DNA from: Gymnopilus junonius
Taxonomy: Eukaryota; Basidiomycota; Agaricomycetes; Agaricales; Galerinaceae
Length of the DNA stretch: 21,994 bases
Assembly (NCBI GenBank): GCA_015501075.1
Contig: JADNYJ010000517.1
Coordinates: 1-21,994 of the forward strand
Direction: 5' to 3'
Shown: positions 9,551 to 19,811 of the stretch, piece by piece
Layout of the letters: every line of letters begins with the position of its first letter
Position numbering within the stretch: the first letter of the stretch is position 1
Made by a program: the position numbers and the translations under genes
The notes under the pieces: generated by a model
The model's input: the letters and a program-made list of their open reading frames with translations, nothing else
What the model was told of the DNA's origin: nothing
Database searches by the model: none

Positions 9551-10594
9551 TCATGAGACATTCGCGACTTCAATAAAGCTGCGCCAGGCCCAATTAGACG
9601 AAAGATTAGCGGTGCTTTGGGTGTCGTCGTCGTTGTGCAAATCAATGAAGCTCTTGAGAGGGAACCAATCCTTGCTTTTTGTTTGCTTCCTGGTGCGCTG
9701 TCTGCGAAGTCCAGTTCCCACAGCGAGATGGCCATTGGGAATGGGAGACTCGGCCCTACGGGGTGGGAGAGGAGCGGATCTGGGGCTTCGAGGTACTTGG
9801 AGGGAGAAGGCAGAGGCAGGACCATGTCTTCTGGCTCCATGAGACCATTGAGTAGCGTCACCTTGACGTCTGGGAAGTTGAGGCTCTCGAGGTCACTGTC
9901 CTCGTCATCAGCGTCCTGGTCGTCATCATCCTCGTCGTCACTCATGCTCATGAAATTACGCTTGGAGTAGGTGATAGGCGCTGAGCGAGAGCGGCCCTCG
10001 AGACGAGCCAGAGCCTCGGAGCGGTTGTACTTTCTCGCACGCGTAGACACGGTGGAGGAGGACGCGACAGAAACTCGGTGGTTGGACACGGTGACTGTGA
10101 GAGCCGGGACATTGCGAGGGAAGAAGCGCGAGCGACTGTGGGGACAGTGAGGTCTAGTGCGGGAGAGGAAGAGAGAGGCAATCGGGGGGGAGTCTGAGAG
10201 ATCTTTGGAAGGTCGGGAAGGTGATAGAGGGCGCAGGCTTTGGAGAGGGGATGGTGCGGAGAGAGTCACGGGAATAGCGCATTCTCAGCGGAGCCGTGGC
10301 CGGCATTGAAGGGGTTTCTGAGATGGTTCTGGAGAGTGGGTCAGGAGAGAAAGCGAGGGAGAAAAGAACAAGGGACTTGCGGGAAACGGAAGGGCTTCTG
10401 AGAGGAGGCGTTTCGCTTGAGACTGGCTGAGCGCATGGACTGGGACTCGGCGAGGTCGAGGGAGAGATAGGAACGGAATTGATGCTCATCGCGACGGGGC
10501 TGGAGAGTGAAGTAAAAGGCAGAGGCATGCTCGTGCTGCTGCTGCCGGGTGTCGGTGGGCAGACTGCCCCTGCGTGTCGGGGAGAGCGGGACAT
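9551..10594 (-). CDS. Unknown Ser/Pro-rich protein with an acidic tract
   Basis: The minus strand codes for a Ser/Pro-rich N-terminal region from ATG 10594 (MSRSPRHAGAVCPPTPGSSS). This is followed by PALTVTVSNHRVSVASSST, a basic patch, and an acidic tract (DDEDDDDQDADDEDSD). A more conserved-looking part then contains NFPDVKVTLLNGLMEPEDMV, LPLPSPSKYLEAPDPLL and PFPMAISLWELDFADS. The natural C-terminus lies in a different frame, reading DWFPLKSFIDLHNDDD and NWAWRSFIEVANVS with its stop at 9551-9553. The switch falls in an A5 run of the coding strand (9676-9680), where one extra A would join them. Without it the frame runs on to 9457 as less natural sequence. A second frame change near 10203-10269 can be explained by a phase-matched 67-nt GT-AG intron, although the donor is weak. 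Upstream of 10594 another frame (MFRTHSPYSPFFTSGLLSE) is also protein-like, so the true start may be near 10680. Disordered N-terminus; function unknown. Confidence 0.6.
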
Positions 10595-11363
10595 CGGGAG
10601 AGACAGGCCGGGAAAGACGCTCGGACAACAAGCCAGACGTGAAAAAGGGCGAGTAGGGCGAATGCGTGCGGAACATGACAAAGGCAATCCCCAGTTCGTT
10701 CAGACACAAATCCTGCCACCTTATATTCAACAATTCCACCCTTTCCTTTTCCGGCATCCAGATCTCAGATTCCCCGAGCGCCCTCTGTCGCCAATCAATC
10801 TCCGCCTAGATCTCCCTCCTCTTTCTGCCTCATGACTCCTCTTTCTTCATTCTCGTCATCCGCCTCCCTCTCTATTGTCTTTATTCCAATTTCGCAATTT
10901 CCCTCTCTCATCCAGCAGTCCCCCGACGATCGTGAAACCCGTCGGCTTTGCCACAAAGGGGTTCATTGTTCGCTTCCCCTGTCCTGTGCCTCAATAAATG
11001 AAATTGCGACTCCCATCAACCGCTTCCACGTCCACTCTCCCTACCCCGACGTCACCTCCCTCCTCTACCACCTGTCATCTCCCAGTCTCTGCACTCCAAA
11101 TCTCATCGTCCACCTGAACGCGAGGCTTCTCTTGCTAATTTGTGTCTCCAAACGGATCTGAACGTGATTATCCTCAGTTTGGATCTTCTGTTGTGTCTTC
11201 AACGCGAACGCGTCGGGTACATACTCTTCGCTCCTTGTCTCTCTTTCTCCAGTGACTCTTGTTCGTTTCTCAATCTCTTATTTTCCTCTGCTGTTTTCCA
11301 GAAGAGGTCGGCCATTTCAACACCACCGACACCGACGAGGGGAGCCACCTCTGTGATTCTCAT
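10595..11363. other. Pyrimidine-rich plus-strand sequence upstream of the preceding gene
   Basis: From about 10740 the plus strand becomes C/T-rich with many ctct and tcctc runs. Open frames on both strands are low in complexity: Ser/Leu/Pro on plus, Lys/Glu/Arg on minus. The strand bias is what one would expect for the leader of a plus-strand transcript, but no following plus-strand coding region was found. It may be a divergent promoter for a non-coding transcript. Confidence 0.4.
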
Positions 11364-11440
11364 CGCGTCCCCTTGTTGCTTCTTCTGTACTCTCTGCATA
11401 CCGCGACTCCCAGATTCAGGCCTTAGATTCTGCGAGTCGC
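11364..11440 (+). repeat. Diverged direct repeat, copy 1
   Basis: Seventy-seven bases starting cgcgtccccttgttgct and ending ttagattctgcgagtcgc. It aligns along its whole length with the stretch at 11790-11864, with shared blocks tccccttgt, cccagat and ttagattc and the ending agtcgc. By eye roughly seventy per cent of positions match. Both copies are in non-coding sequence. Confidence 0.65.
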
Positions 11441-11789
11441 AAGATCTGTCTCATCATTAATTTATCGTTGACAAGAGAAAAAAAAATTAGACATGTCTTC
11501 GCGTCTTCGAGGCGGGCGCGTTTGAGTAGGTTCATTAGTTCATATATGGGATAACCATCAATTTCAGCACAATAGCGCCAAGCTTCCACCGGTAGGCCTA
11601 CATCCAGCACTATCTGAGCTTGTCTTGCCCGCACTCTCATTCTCCGGAAACTCAAGGCGCGATGCCTGGCTCGAGCACGACTGTCTAAGACCTTCATATG
11701 CGATTCTACAAGAAAACACGAGGCATCGTAACCCAATCAGTTTCCATCTCTCCCTCTCTCGGTCATATTGGGATCCTCACCGGCGTCAC

Positions 11790-11864
11790 CGCATCCCCTT
11801 GTCGCTCCTTCTCTTCCTTTTCAGTAACAGATTCCCAGATCTGGCGACTTAGATTCCAAGTCGC
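11790..11864 (+). repeat. Diverged direct repeat, copy 2
   Basis: Second copy of the repeat at 11364-11440, in the same orientation and about 425 bp away. It starts cgcatccccttgtcgct and ends ttagattccaagtcgc. The similarity may extend a little upstream (attctcatcgcg against atcctcaccggcg), so the unit could be longer than the core marked here. Confidence 0.65.
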
Positions 11865-14800
11865 TTTGGAGCACCTCAGTAGATCTGCCTTGAGTTGCTG
11901 TCTTTTCTGCTGTCAGTGTGTCAGGCGGGGTTTCCTATCATGCCAAGTTGAGAAATTCATAGTTTGGAGCGTGATTGATTTCTTGTATCCTCCGCCGCAT
12001 CTTCTTCTTCTTCATTGCACTCTGCATATTGTATTGTGTGAATCATCCTGTGTTCTTGACTTGCAAGTCTTTCAGCTGATTTCAATAACCCTCTTATCAT
12101 ACCGTTTTTGTCATTATGGACCGCGTTGCCAAATGCAGCTAGTACTAGGCCCGCCCCACGATCACTCATCTGGCGTCGCCGCGCTCGATCTACTCGATCA
12201 TCGTTACCAGGCCTTATTATGGTAATGTGCGGAGCACAGTGGAGTATGCAGGGGGAAAACATACACAATTAGTCAACGTTCGTAAAGAGTCAAGAGACCT
12301 ACACCCGCTTGTACTTAAGTACTTACATCTCCCGGTTCTGGAGCTTGATAGGTACATACTTGAACCCTTTATCATAAAGTACTCCAAAGACTATATCATT
12401 TTCATAGCATATGTCATTGACTCGCTCATACGCAGCGGAGCAACGTCCCGTCGGCAACGATAAATAGTATATTTCCTAATGAAATAATGACATCACCTTT
12501 TCATTTTGTAAATATATGGACTAGTAGCGATATAGAGATGACTTTTGGCTCCAACACTTCCAGTAAGCAATAGGAGGGATCTCCTAGCATGCCTCTTAAA
12601 TTTCCAAGTATCATGGAATAGCATGGAGCCCTATCAGCCAAAGGCTAACCAAAAGAGTACTACCCGCCATGCAAGATGTCTGCCGTGGAAAGCACTATCG
12701 ATCACTATTGGTAATTTCACAATTCAAACCCTTCCATTAGTTCCTATCCAACTTCCGGCCTATCAACTTGAACTCGATAAAGGGCCTCCTATCAAACTTT
12801 GTTTCGATCCCCAACTTGAGCGTTCCGAGACGGCATTGCATTGGCACTGTCGCCTCCCGCTCAACCTCTTATCAGGGCAGTGAAGGTCTGGAGCTTGAGG
12901 GAAAGGAACGTGCACCACCATTGCGGGATGTCGTATGTAGATGTCGATAGATGCGGAACTGGAAGTGGATGTTGACTCTCCGCAATGACTTTACTACGGT
13001 TCACCTACATAGCCCAGCAATCCAAGATAAGCAAGGCCTGTTTGGACGTGAATGATGATCGATAGAGCGTTCTATCCATGGTGTAAGCAAATATTTTCCG
13101 AGGATTTGTACATCCGGGGTAACGGACTCGGAGAGCCAGCGCCCAGCTTCAGCGCTTCAGCAGTGGGCCTCTGGTGTGGCTTGGTCAGCCTGGATTGGAC
13201 CCGAGTCTGAACTGGAGAGGTTTCACGCTAAATATTGACCATTGGCTTCGCCAGTTTACCTTGTAGCGGTGTCTGTGGGTAACTGTACGTTCCATGTCAT
13301 GATTGGTATCAAGCTATTTTTTTTTCCTCGGTCAATGTCAGGAAATGTGAAGACGGCCTGCGCACGCGCTCGAGTTTCAGGTAGGGCTAGCCACGGCGTG
13401 TCGATGAAGTCGGTAGCGCCTAGGCAGAAGAGTCAGCAAGACCGATGAACTGGCAGGTAAGCGTGGCCTGGATCAGGAGGATGCGGTATGAGTCGAAACT
13501 TTGCAATGCACAGTAAGGCGCCTCTAGAAGTTTCAAATTTTCACAGTTGCACAGGGAAGGCATTTTGATATGCACAATATGCCATGACTAAACGTTGTTA
13601 CAGCACTTAACGCTATTCGGGTAGGATTGTGTCCAGGCTCCTGCGACGTCTAGATGGGGAGGGATCGGCTCCGGCCACTCATTGAGATGCCTGTCGGTTG
13701 AATGTTTGACTGTGATACGCCAGGACCCGGTGGCGGCGCTGAGGTTTGAACACGCGTCGACAGGTCAGGGCCAACTGTCATACGTTTGCGTCACGGTCAA
13801 AAACGTTGGCCGATATCTGAGAGGAAATTTATCCTTGATTTATCCACCGTCCGGATCCCCTACATTCGTTGCCAGAGGCCCAGTGCCTGAGAATTCAGAG
13901 CAGCAGGAGTACTTTGTAAAGGAAAAAAAGGACCGACTTTGAGTCATTCGATATTCAACCGCTTCCGGAAAGCGTGCTCTATAACCTGGCTAGGTAACTG
14001 TTATTAGAAATTGACTAGAACCAGAGTACTTACTAATTGAAAATAGCCCTAGCTTTGGTTGCAGGGGCGCTATTGGTTATTGACGTTAATCGGTGTTGAT
14101 CACTGAATGAAAAATAGCTGCCTATTGGTCAAAATCCGAGTTCACCCCTAATTGTGGACCTCCAACTCCAAATGGCAAAAACAGTCTCAATGGAGGTGAC
14201 CGGCGGAATATTTCTGTTTAGCTTTGACCTGTGCCTTGTGTGCGCCATTACGACCCAGGGTATTTGAGTGGAGAATTATACGCAGTGGGCAATTGCCAAT
14301 GTTGTCATTGATCATATAACTGGTCAATGTTCTTATTTCGTCGATTCCTCTCGAATCGGTGTTGTAGTAGAGAGCGCCGTACAGGTGTGTAGAGGTGCCT
14401 TAGCCTGAGAGGTGAACCGGTGACGTCTTGTGGACCGATGACATCCTTTGGTCATTCTTAATTATAAGTTGTCCCGCGTGGCACTAGATGGTATCTTGGG
14501 CAGCCAGTGTGGCTGAGAATGTTGTCCAATGAGGAAAACAAAATACATACAGTCCTCAATGGTCCCCACCGGTCCTGGGACGGCCATCCTGCGGGGAGTC
14601 GCGATCAGCTGATAATATCTACTCAGGTTTTTGCAATTGGTCCATTGGCAAAGGCCGCAGAGTCCGCGGGGTTGGTACCAGTAACAGCGTTCCAAAAATT
14701 ATTTCAGTGAAAATATACAGAAGAACACGATTAACGCAATTCAAGCAAACCTTATTCCTGTAGGGTAGATGGTGGTAGGTTTTGGTAGGTGGTAAAAGGC

Positions 14801-16352
14801 CGGTTACTCATAATTCACCGGTTAATTGATCGCCGAGCAAATGGGGATCAACGCTTAAATATAAGCATAGCTGGCCCCATTAGGCAGCATCGGGTTTCGT
14901 CGACGTCAACTCGAACCATATTTATGGCTTGTGCACACTGCGCGACATAGATAATTCATTTTGGACTACGTATAACATGGCCCTTCGGGCACGCCTGGCC
15001 ACGTGGCCAATTTTTGCGTATAAGAATTCTGAATAGCGCAATGGATTTAGACCTTGGGCTTATTTTTTTCTTTTGGGGAAGCTTCCTAAAACTGAATTCT
15101 CTATTCCACTCCAAAACCTGGTTCACTGAAAGTGACCAGGCATTACGCAAGGGACAATGTATACTGCCGTATGATTAGATTACAATTACTGGGTACATCA
15201 GGAACTTGACAATTTACTTCTCCGCTTTTGGCACTTTTCTGACTTCCAGCAAGCAAAAAGGTCGAAAAGCGAGGAATTTTCTAAAAATTTCATTACAAAT
15301 TTCTGATGAAACGGTAACAGTTAGGGTCGCTTTCCGAAAATAGGACGCAGCTTGCCCACTTATTTGCTTCCACGCTTTTCTGCGCATTTTTATGCTTGCG
15401 CAAGTCAAAAAAAGTAAGTTGTAAAACTACTGATGCTACAGGGCAAGTACCTACAGGTGAATACTCTTTTTTAGTGTTACCATGGACGCCCGTTAGATAT
15501 AGCAATGACTTTTTGCCCTGTCATGCGAAATAAGGCTGCTGATAAATAGCTGGTAAAGGCCTTGTCCAGTCTGTGATACAGATAACGAGCATCAATTCAT
15601 CACGATTGAGAGTACCATGCCGACGTACGAGTTTTAACAAGTAGCGAAAGGCCCCAGGGTTCCACGAATGCCCTAGTACATATAAAGCTTCGTTGACAAA
15701 AATGCAGTATTCAAATTCGAATGAATTTTCCCAGTGACGGACTTTGAACGCATTCTGTACTTATTAGTCTAAATGCGAAGCCATTTGCCAACTCAACGTA
15801 GAGTATTTGTCTTGACTTCTGGCGAAGCTTTAAAAGATACATGCAGATTTACCGGACTACGTTGCCTTTGCATATCGTGACTCGACATCTTAGGGGTACC
15901 AACTGTTCACAGAAACATCGACCAACAAACTCTAAAAGGCTCTAAAATAAAATCTAATCAATCAAAAGTAGCAGGCATTGTAAAAGGGGTATCCAAGCTG
16001 TTAGTGCGGTCAAATCACTTCGATATCCTATCACCAGGCTCTGGTAACCAAGAATGCATATGTACGTAGCCTTGCTTAATTGAAAACATCAAGGTCAAAT
16101 CCAAATCTACGACGACTTGTTGTTGTAACGACTTACGTATCAAACTTCATGGCGGAGCTGGTGCTGATAAGCCGGTGATTGAAGTCAAGGGAAGCGCTAT
16201 TGCTGTTATCAAAAGCCGAAAAGTACTGTGAAAAAAACAACGGTTGCGAAAGCAAATGGTTGGGCAGTGGGAAGTTAAAGGTATTTGGTCGCTCAAAGAG
16301 GGGTCGGTTGACAATAAGTGCAGATTACTTTTGAGTCTAAGGACGATGACAA
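11865..16352. other. Gene-poor stretch, about 4.5 kb
   Basis: No frame on either strand is convincing. The longest are 12545-12883 on plus (112 codons) and 11957-12268 on minus (103 codons, ending in a Glu-rich stretch made by a cttctt run). Neither has splice-linked neighbours or a recognised motif. Small repeats occur, for example two near-identical ggtggtag blocks and two CCGGTTA copies around 14770-14825. I saw no transposon ends or transposase motifs, although old, heavily mutated copies cannot be excluded by eye. Confidence 0.45.
14996..15009. repeat. 14-bp perfect palindrome with a CACGTG core
   Basis: TGGCCACGTGGCCA reads identically on both strands. The centre is the classic bHLH-type CACGTG box. 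It lies far from any recognised gene, so a regulatory role is only a possibility. Confidence 0.9.
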
Positions 16353-17410
16353 CTAGTCACCTGTCCACCCAAGCCGCCTAAGGTCCCGGAGACATTCTTC
16401 TGTTTCTTGCTTTACCTTCGTCCAATCATTGATGATTTGTTGATATCCTCCACTTCCGCCGTCCACTAGCTGGAGCATCGTCTCGTATTCATGTAACTGA
16501 TGATCTAGCACGTTGCTGTCGTTTATCATCTTGGCTTCCTCCTTTTGAAGTTCCGAACTAGCGACGGATAATGCTTGCGCAATGTTCCTGCTTTCCGGAC
16601 TTGGTCGATGATGATAGATGGCTCGTTCAGAGCGTGCATTTGTGAGAGATAGTTTAATCAAAGAACTCTCAATAGTCGCTGCTAAAAGATCAATATCAGC
16701 AGACCGCGCGTCGTTGTCGCAGGAAAGGTCATGACGACCGCATGTTCAAGCTCTCGGCTAAGGTCACTGTGGTTCTCTTTAAGGCTGTTGGCCTTGTCTG
16801 TCAGACGACAAGCAATTGTCCTGGCTTCATTGTGCAAGCTTTCTATGCCACGTTTGAAAGTCTGAATGACCTCTGGTAAAGAATTTCTGCGTTCCGTGTC
16901 CATGAGATAGTCGCTTGAACCGACATCTGTGTACTTATTGATCAGTGATCGCGGTCTAGAAAGCTAGAGAAACGAAATCAAACCGCCGTAAAAGATATCT
17001 GCTAGGGTGCTGAGTGTAAATTGGACTTCTGCGAGCAATTGTTGCCTGCTTGAGGGATTCAGCTGCAAAGCAGACCGTTAGTATTAGGTGCAGCCAAAAA
17101 TAATGTTCACGAGGAGATATTTACATAGTAGCGCGCAGGGGCACCGTAAATGAGCAGCTCGCTCTCCCTAAAAGTATTTCCCAAAGAGTCAGCACCTCCT
17201 TCATTTGGAGAGACTATTTTGTCGTCGGGAACGGCATTCACGAGCGATGCTAACGTGATATCATGCGAAACCTCCTGCACAGAGATTAAAACTTCGAGAG
17301 GGACCCTTTACTATGCGACTCACTTGCAATGACACGTCCCACAAGCTGAGAGAACGGAGAAAGTCGGTATAAAGTTTTGCTCGAATTTCCGGGATGCTTT
17401 GGAGTGTCAT
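16353..17410 (-). CDS. Unknown helical, probably coiled-coil protein; five exons
   Basis: Proposed minus-strand exons are 17410-17324, 17274-17125, 17062-16984, 16926-16768 and 16681-16353, giving 267 residues with all phases matched. The protein starts MTLQSIPEIRAKLYTDFLRS. It passes through ESELLIYGAPARYYLNPSSR, and its second half is charged and helical (TFKRGIESLHNEARTIACRL, SELQKEEAKMINDSNV, WTKVKQETEECLRDLRRLGW). The first three introns are clear; the second carries an ideal branch site (TACTAAC) before tttgcag. The fourth (16682-16767) is the weak point, because reading further into it gives equally protein-like sequence in two frames (SRELEHA, then DNDARSADIDLLAATIESS). A slightly different splice or a one-base error there would lengthen the protein. 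No family was recognised. Length and helical content would suit a subunit of a larger complex, which is inference. It lies downstream of COQ6 on the same strand with a 332-bp gap. Confidence 0.8.
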
Positions 17411-17742
17411 GATTTGCCCTCGTATGACAAATAAGGGGTTGTACCTTGACCGCAAGAACAAAACTCGGAAAGGAAGCAAGAGGAATCAGCAAACTAGTTA
17501 CAACTTATAAACCAATTGCAGCTAAGTTGAAGTTCAAACCAAGTTCAAACTAGCCTGGCTTGCCAGTCGATCAAATGATCAGAGAAGTAGCAAACTGACG
17601 TTCTCCGATATAACAGTTCAAACGCGCAAACATCACGCAATGTCACGTGCTATATAACGCGACATGTCACATAAACATGACTAGTTACATAAGTAACAGC
17701 AGAACGTTAATATTGAACCGTACACTGTACAGCTACAGTCAA
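17411..17742 (-). promoter_or_regulatory. COQ6 3' end and promoter of the next gene
   Basis: This 332-bp gap holds the COQ6 terminator and the upstream region of the minus-strand gene starting at 17410. Seen here: CACGTG at 17644-17649, immediately followed by a TATA-like tatataa at 17651-17657; TGTCAC repeated at 17641-17646 and 17665-17670; an inverted repeat GTTAC/GTAAC at 17684-17697; and three copies of AGTTCAAAC at 17531-17623. Their use as binding sites is inferred. Confidence 0.5.
17530..17623 (+). repeat. Three copies of AGTTCAAAC upstream of a start codon
   Basis: AGTTCAAAC begins at 17531, 17542 and 17615; the first two are 11 bp apart, one helical turn. Seen from the minus-strand gene they are GTTTGAACT at about 120 to 215 bp upstream of its ATG, a usual place for activator sites in fungi. 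No known factor was assigned. Confidence 0.6.
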
Positions 17743-19711
17743 TTACAGTTTAACGGTGAGATTACTGAGAGTAGAGCTAACAGCACTTCCAACAACGTCC
17801 TTAACCACCCCAGCTGTCTTTGAAGTAGAAGAAAGTGTCTGGATTGCGCCAGCAGTTAATTCCCACCCTAATGACCCAGCAGAAGATTTCTTTTCGGGAC
17901 GTGCTCCCGCAGTCATCATAATCCCGGCTTTGACAGTATCCAACTCATTCAAGACTTCAAAGCCCACAGATCGTGCCCATACGACTGGTTCGCTTTCATT
18001 CGAAAATAGTTTGTGCAGCTTGTCCACGGCAGACATTAAGGTGTGGTTTGCAAGGTATCGTTCTTGGGAATACGGCAGGAGTGCAGTGTATGATCCTGAT
18101 TGTATAAACATTAACATCAGAAATATGCCCTTACATGAGGATCATTGCTAATGCTTGACTTACCAATATCACTTCCCGTAAGCAAGGCATTCCTGATACA
18201 GCGAGCCAGGCATTCAACGTCAGATAATCCTAGATTCAGGCCTTGACCGGCCAATGGATGCATTGTATGTGCGGCATCACCAACGAGGACAGTTCGTCCT
18301 GAAGGGCCTTCACCGATATAGGATTCGGCATGGTTAAATCGTAATGGAAATGATGCTATTGACCCGGGCTGTATTTCAGTGACAAGAGGCGGTACATCTT
18401 CCGAATCAGCTGGTGGTATTCCAAGACGAGTGATCGTAGACGAAGAGTAAGTCGAATTAACGTCAATCATGTGAGATTGTTCGCGCCATCCAATTTCTTC
18501 TTGAATTTCAGTGACAGAGATGGGAACGGCTTTAGCATGAGCTTCTAGTATCCTTTCGTGCAGATATTTCAAGATATTAACGGAAGGCGGAATGCAGCAT
18601 TTATCATGTTCGCAAGAACACCTGATTCACATGCCAGGAGAGCAGCTGCTAAGGAGGGTTTTGTTGACCAAACAAGTGAGGAAACTGTAGGGCCTAGAGG
18701 GAGAAAAGCTATTGGTCCTGTAGGCAAAAAGCGCTGATAGGCAGTTGTATTTGGGCCTTCGTATACACCACGAGGAGGGTGATACATAGTTGCCACAATT
18801 GCCTGTGTGTCATAGGACCACCCGAACGAAGATATCCGGGCAAAAGCTCGAACGGGGGAATTAAATCCGTCGGCTCCAACCTGTGTAGTATATTAACTAT
18901 GAATCGGGGGAATTTTATTGTCGCCTACCAAAAGCCTGGCTCTCAATACTTTCTCATCATCAAGTTTTACCAGCGGCCACCCTCCGCTTTCCTCGTTATC
19001 TTTACTTATGGAAGTGACCTTGGTTCTTGGAATGATTCGGATATCGGCCATGTGCCGTAGGAGTCCTCTTTGGAGATTGAGATTCTCGGTAAGTCGAGCC
19101 ATACCAGGACTGGATAATTGCATGTCACCAGCAGAAAAATCTATGCGAGCATCCGACACTCCGTCCCAAACCTGATAAAAATGGTCAGAACGCAACACCA
19201 TAATATGTCGCTAAACTATTTCTTACGCGTAAGTTTTCAACCCCAGAGGTTCGGTCCTGCTCGACATATTTCCAAGCTCCAATTTCTTATTTACAATAAG
19301 GTTATTGTCATGTCTCTGTCTCCATCTTTCATGTACCGCACCTCGTAAGAAAGACTGCGACGCGTTTGTGAGCGAGCTAACCCGGTTGGAGTAGATGCCC
19401 GGTGAAGGATTCCAAGCTCTGATTTTATCCAAATCTCCAGCTTCTACCAACGTAATATCGAGTCTCCTTTTCGAGACCGAGGATGACCCTGATCACCAGT
19501 AAACCTCCAGAACCAAAGCAAAATGAAATTGCCCACTTAGTGCACTGGCCAAGGCAAGGCCCGCTGGCCCACCTCCGACAATGACAACATCACTATCGAT
19601 GACACCGGAAGATGGGCTTGTGGAGAATGTTCGCTTGTGCCGTATAGGAAGGGAATCTTTGACCTTGAAACCGACACGGCGAGCCGTAGTGGATGTTGTA
19701 GCTAGGGACAT
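17743..19711 (-). CDS. COQ6: Ubiquinone biosynthesis monooxygenase COQ6, mitochondrial
   Basis: FAD-dependent aromatic hydroxylase of the UbiH/COQ6 family. It adds the C5 hydroxyl to the coenzyme Q ring as part of the CoQ synthome on the matrix face of the inner mitochondrial membrane. Exons on the minus strand are 19711-19537, 19488-19342, 19285-19227, 19171-18929, 18880-18164 and 18095-17743, about 564 residues if the frame break is bridged. The start MSLATTSTTARRVGFKVKD, with KRTFSTSP before residue 34, is a typical mitochondrial presequence. The dinucleotide-binding motif VVIVGGGPAGLALASAL covers about residues 42-58 (GxGxxG at 46-51), GADG about 210-213, and the FAD ribityl motif GDAAHTMHPLAGQGLN about 409-424. 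WDGVSDARIDF is also typical. The only flaw is after NAAFRLP (18581-18586): the frame changes and resumes as VNILKYLHERILEA. Either one base is missing or a 29-nt GT-AG intron is removed. Everything else is intact, so a working gene is likely. Confidence 0.95.
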
Positions 19712-19811
19712 GATTCCGAGATGAAGGCCACGTGCCTCCACTAAACTCTGATCATGATGATGTCGCGTAACCTATTGTCGAAACCTAGGATACCACCCCG
19801 TTTCTTCCTTC
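19712..19811. promoter_or_regulatory. 100-bp bidirectional promoter between COQ6 and SEC6
   Basis: The start codons of COQ6 (19711, minus) and SEC6 (19812, plus) are separated by exactly 100 bases, which must contain both promoters and both leaders. The first in-frame ATG of COQ6 is the one used; the frame extends upstream only through non-ATG codons. A CACGTG box lies at 19729-19734, 18 bp from the COQ6 start. A pyrimidine-rich stretch (cccgtttcttccttc) precedes the SEC6 ATG. No TATA box was seen. Confidence 0.75.

Noticed and set aside
10832..11460. Plus-strand Ser/Leu/Pro-rich frames and an opposite Lys/Glu-rich minus-strand frame (11199-11399)
   Set aside because: Both follow from the strong pyrimidine bias of the plus strand. 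No splice-linked neighbours or start context support either.
11698..12225. A 175-codon plus-strand frame
   Set aside because: Cys/Leu/Phe-rich low-complexity sequence that includes one of the direct-repeat copies; no motif, no splice partners.
11957..12268. Minus-strand frame ending in a Glu-rich stretch
   Set aside because: The acidic part is the reverse of a cttcttctt run. A possible internal intron was tried but gave no convincing chain.
12545..12883. A 112-codon plus-strand frame as a gene
   Set aside because: No recognisable motif, no good splice sites at its ends and ordinary intergenic composition; kept as non-coding.
17521..17556. tRNA-like internal promoter word (agttcaaacc)
   Set aside because: Resembles a B box, but there is no A box at the right distance and no cloverleaf could be drawn. 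It is part of the AGTTCAAAC repeats.
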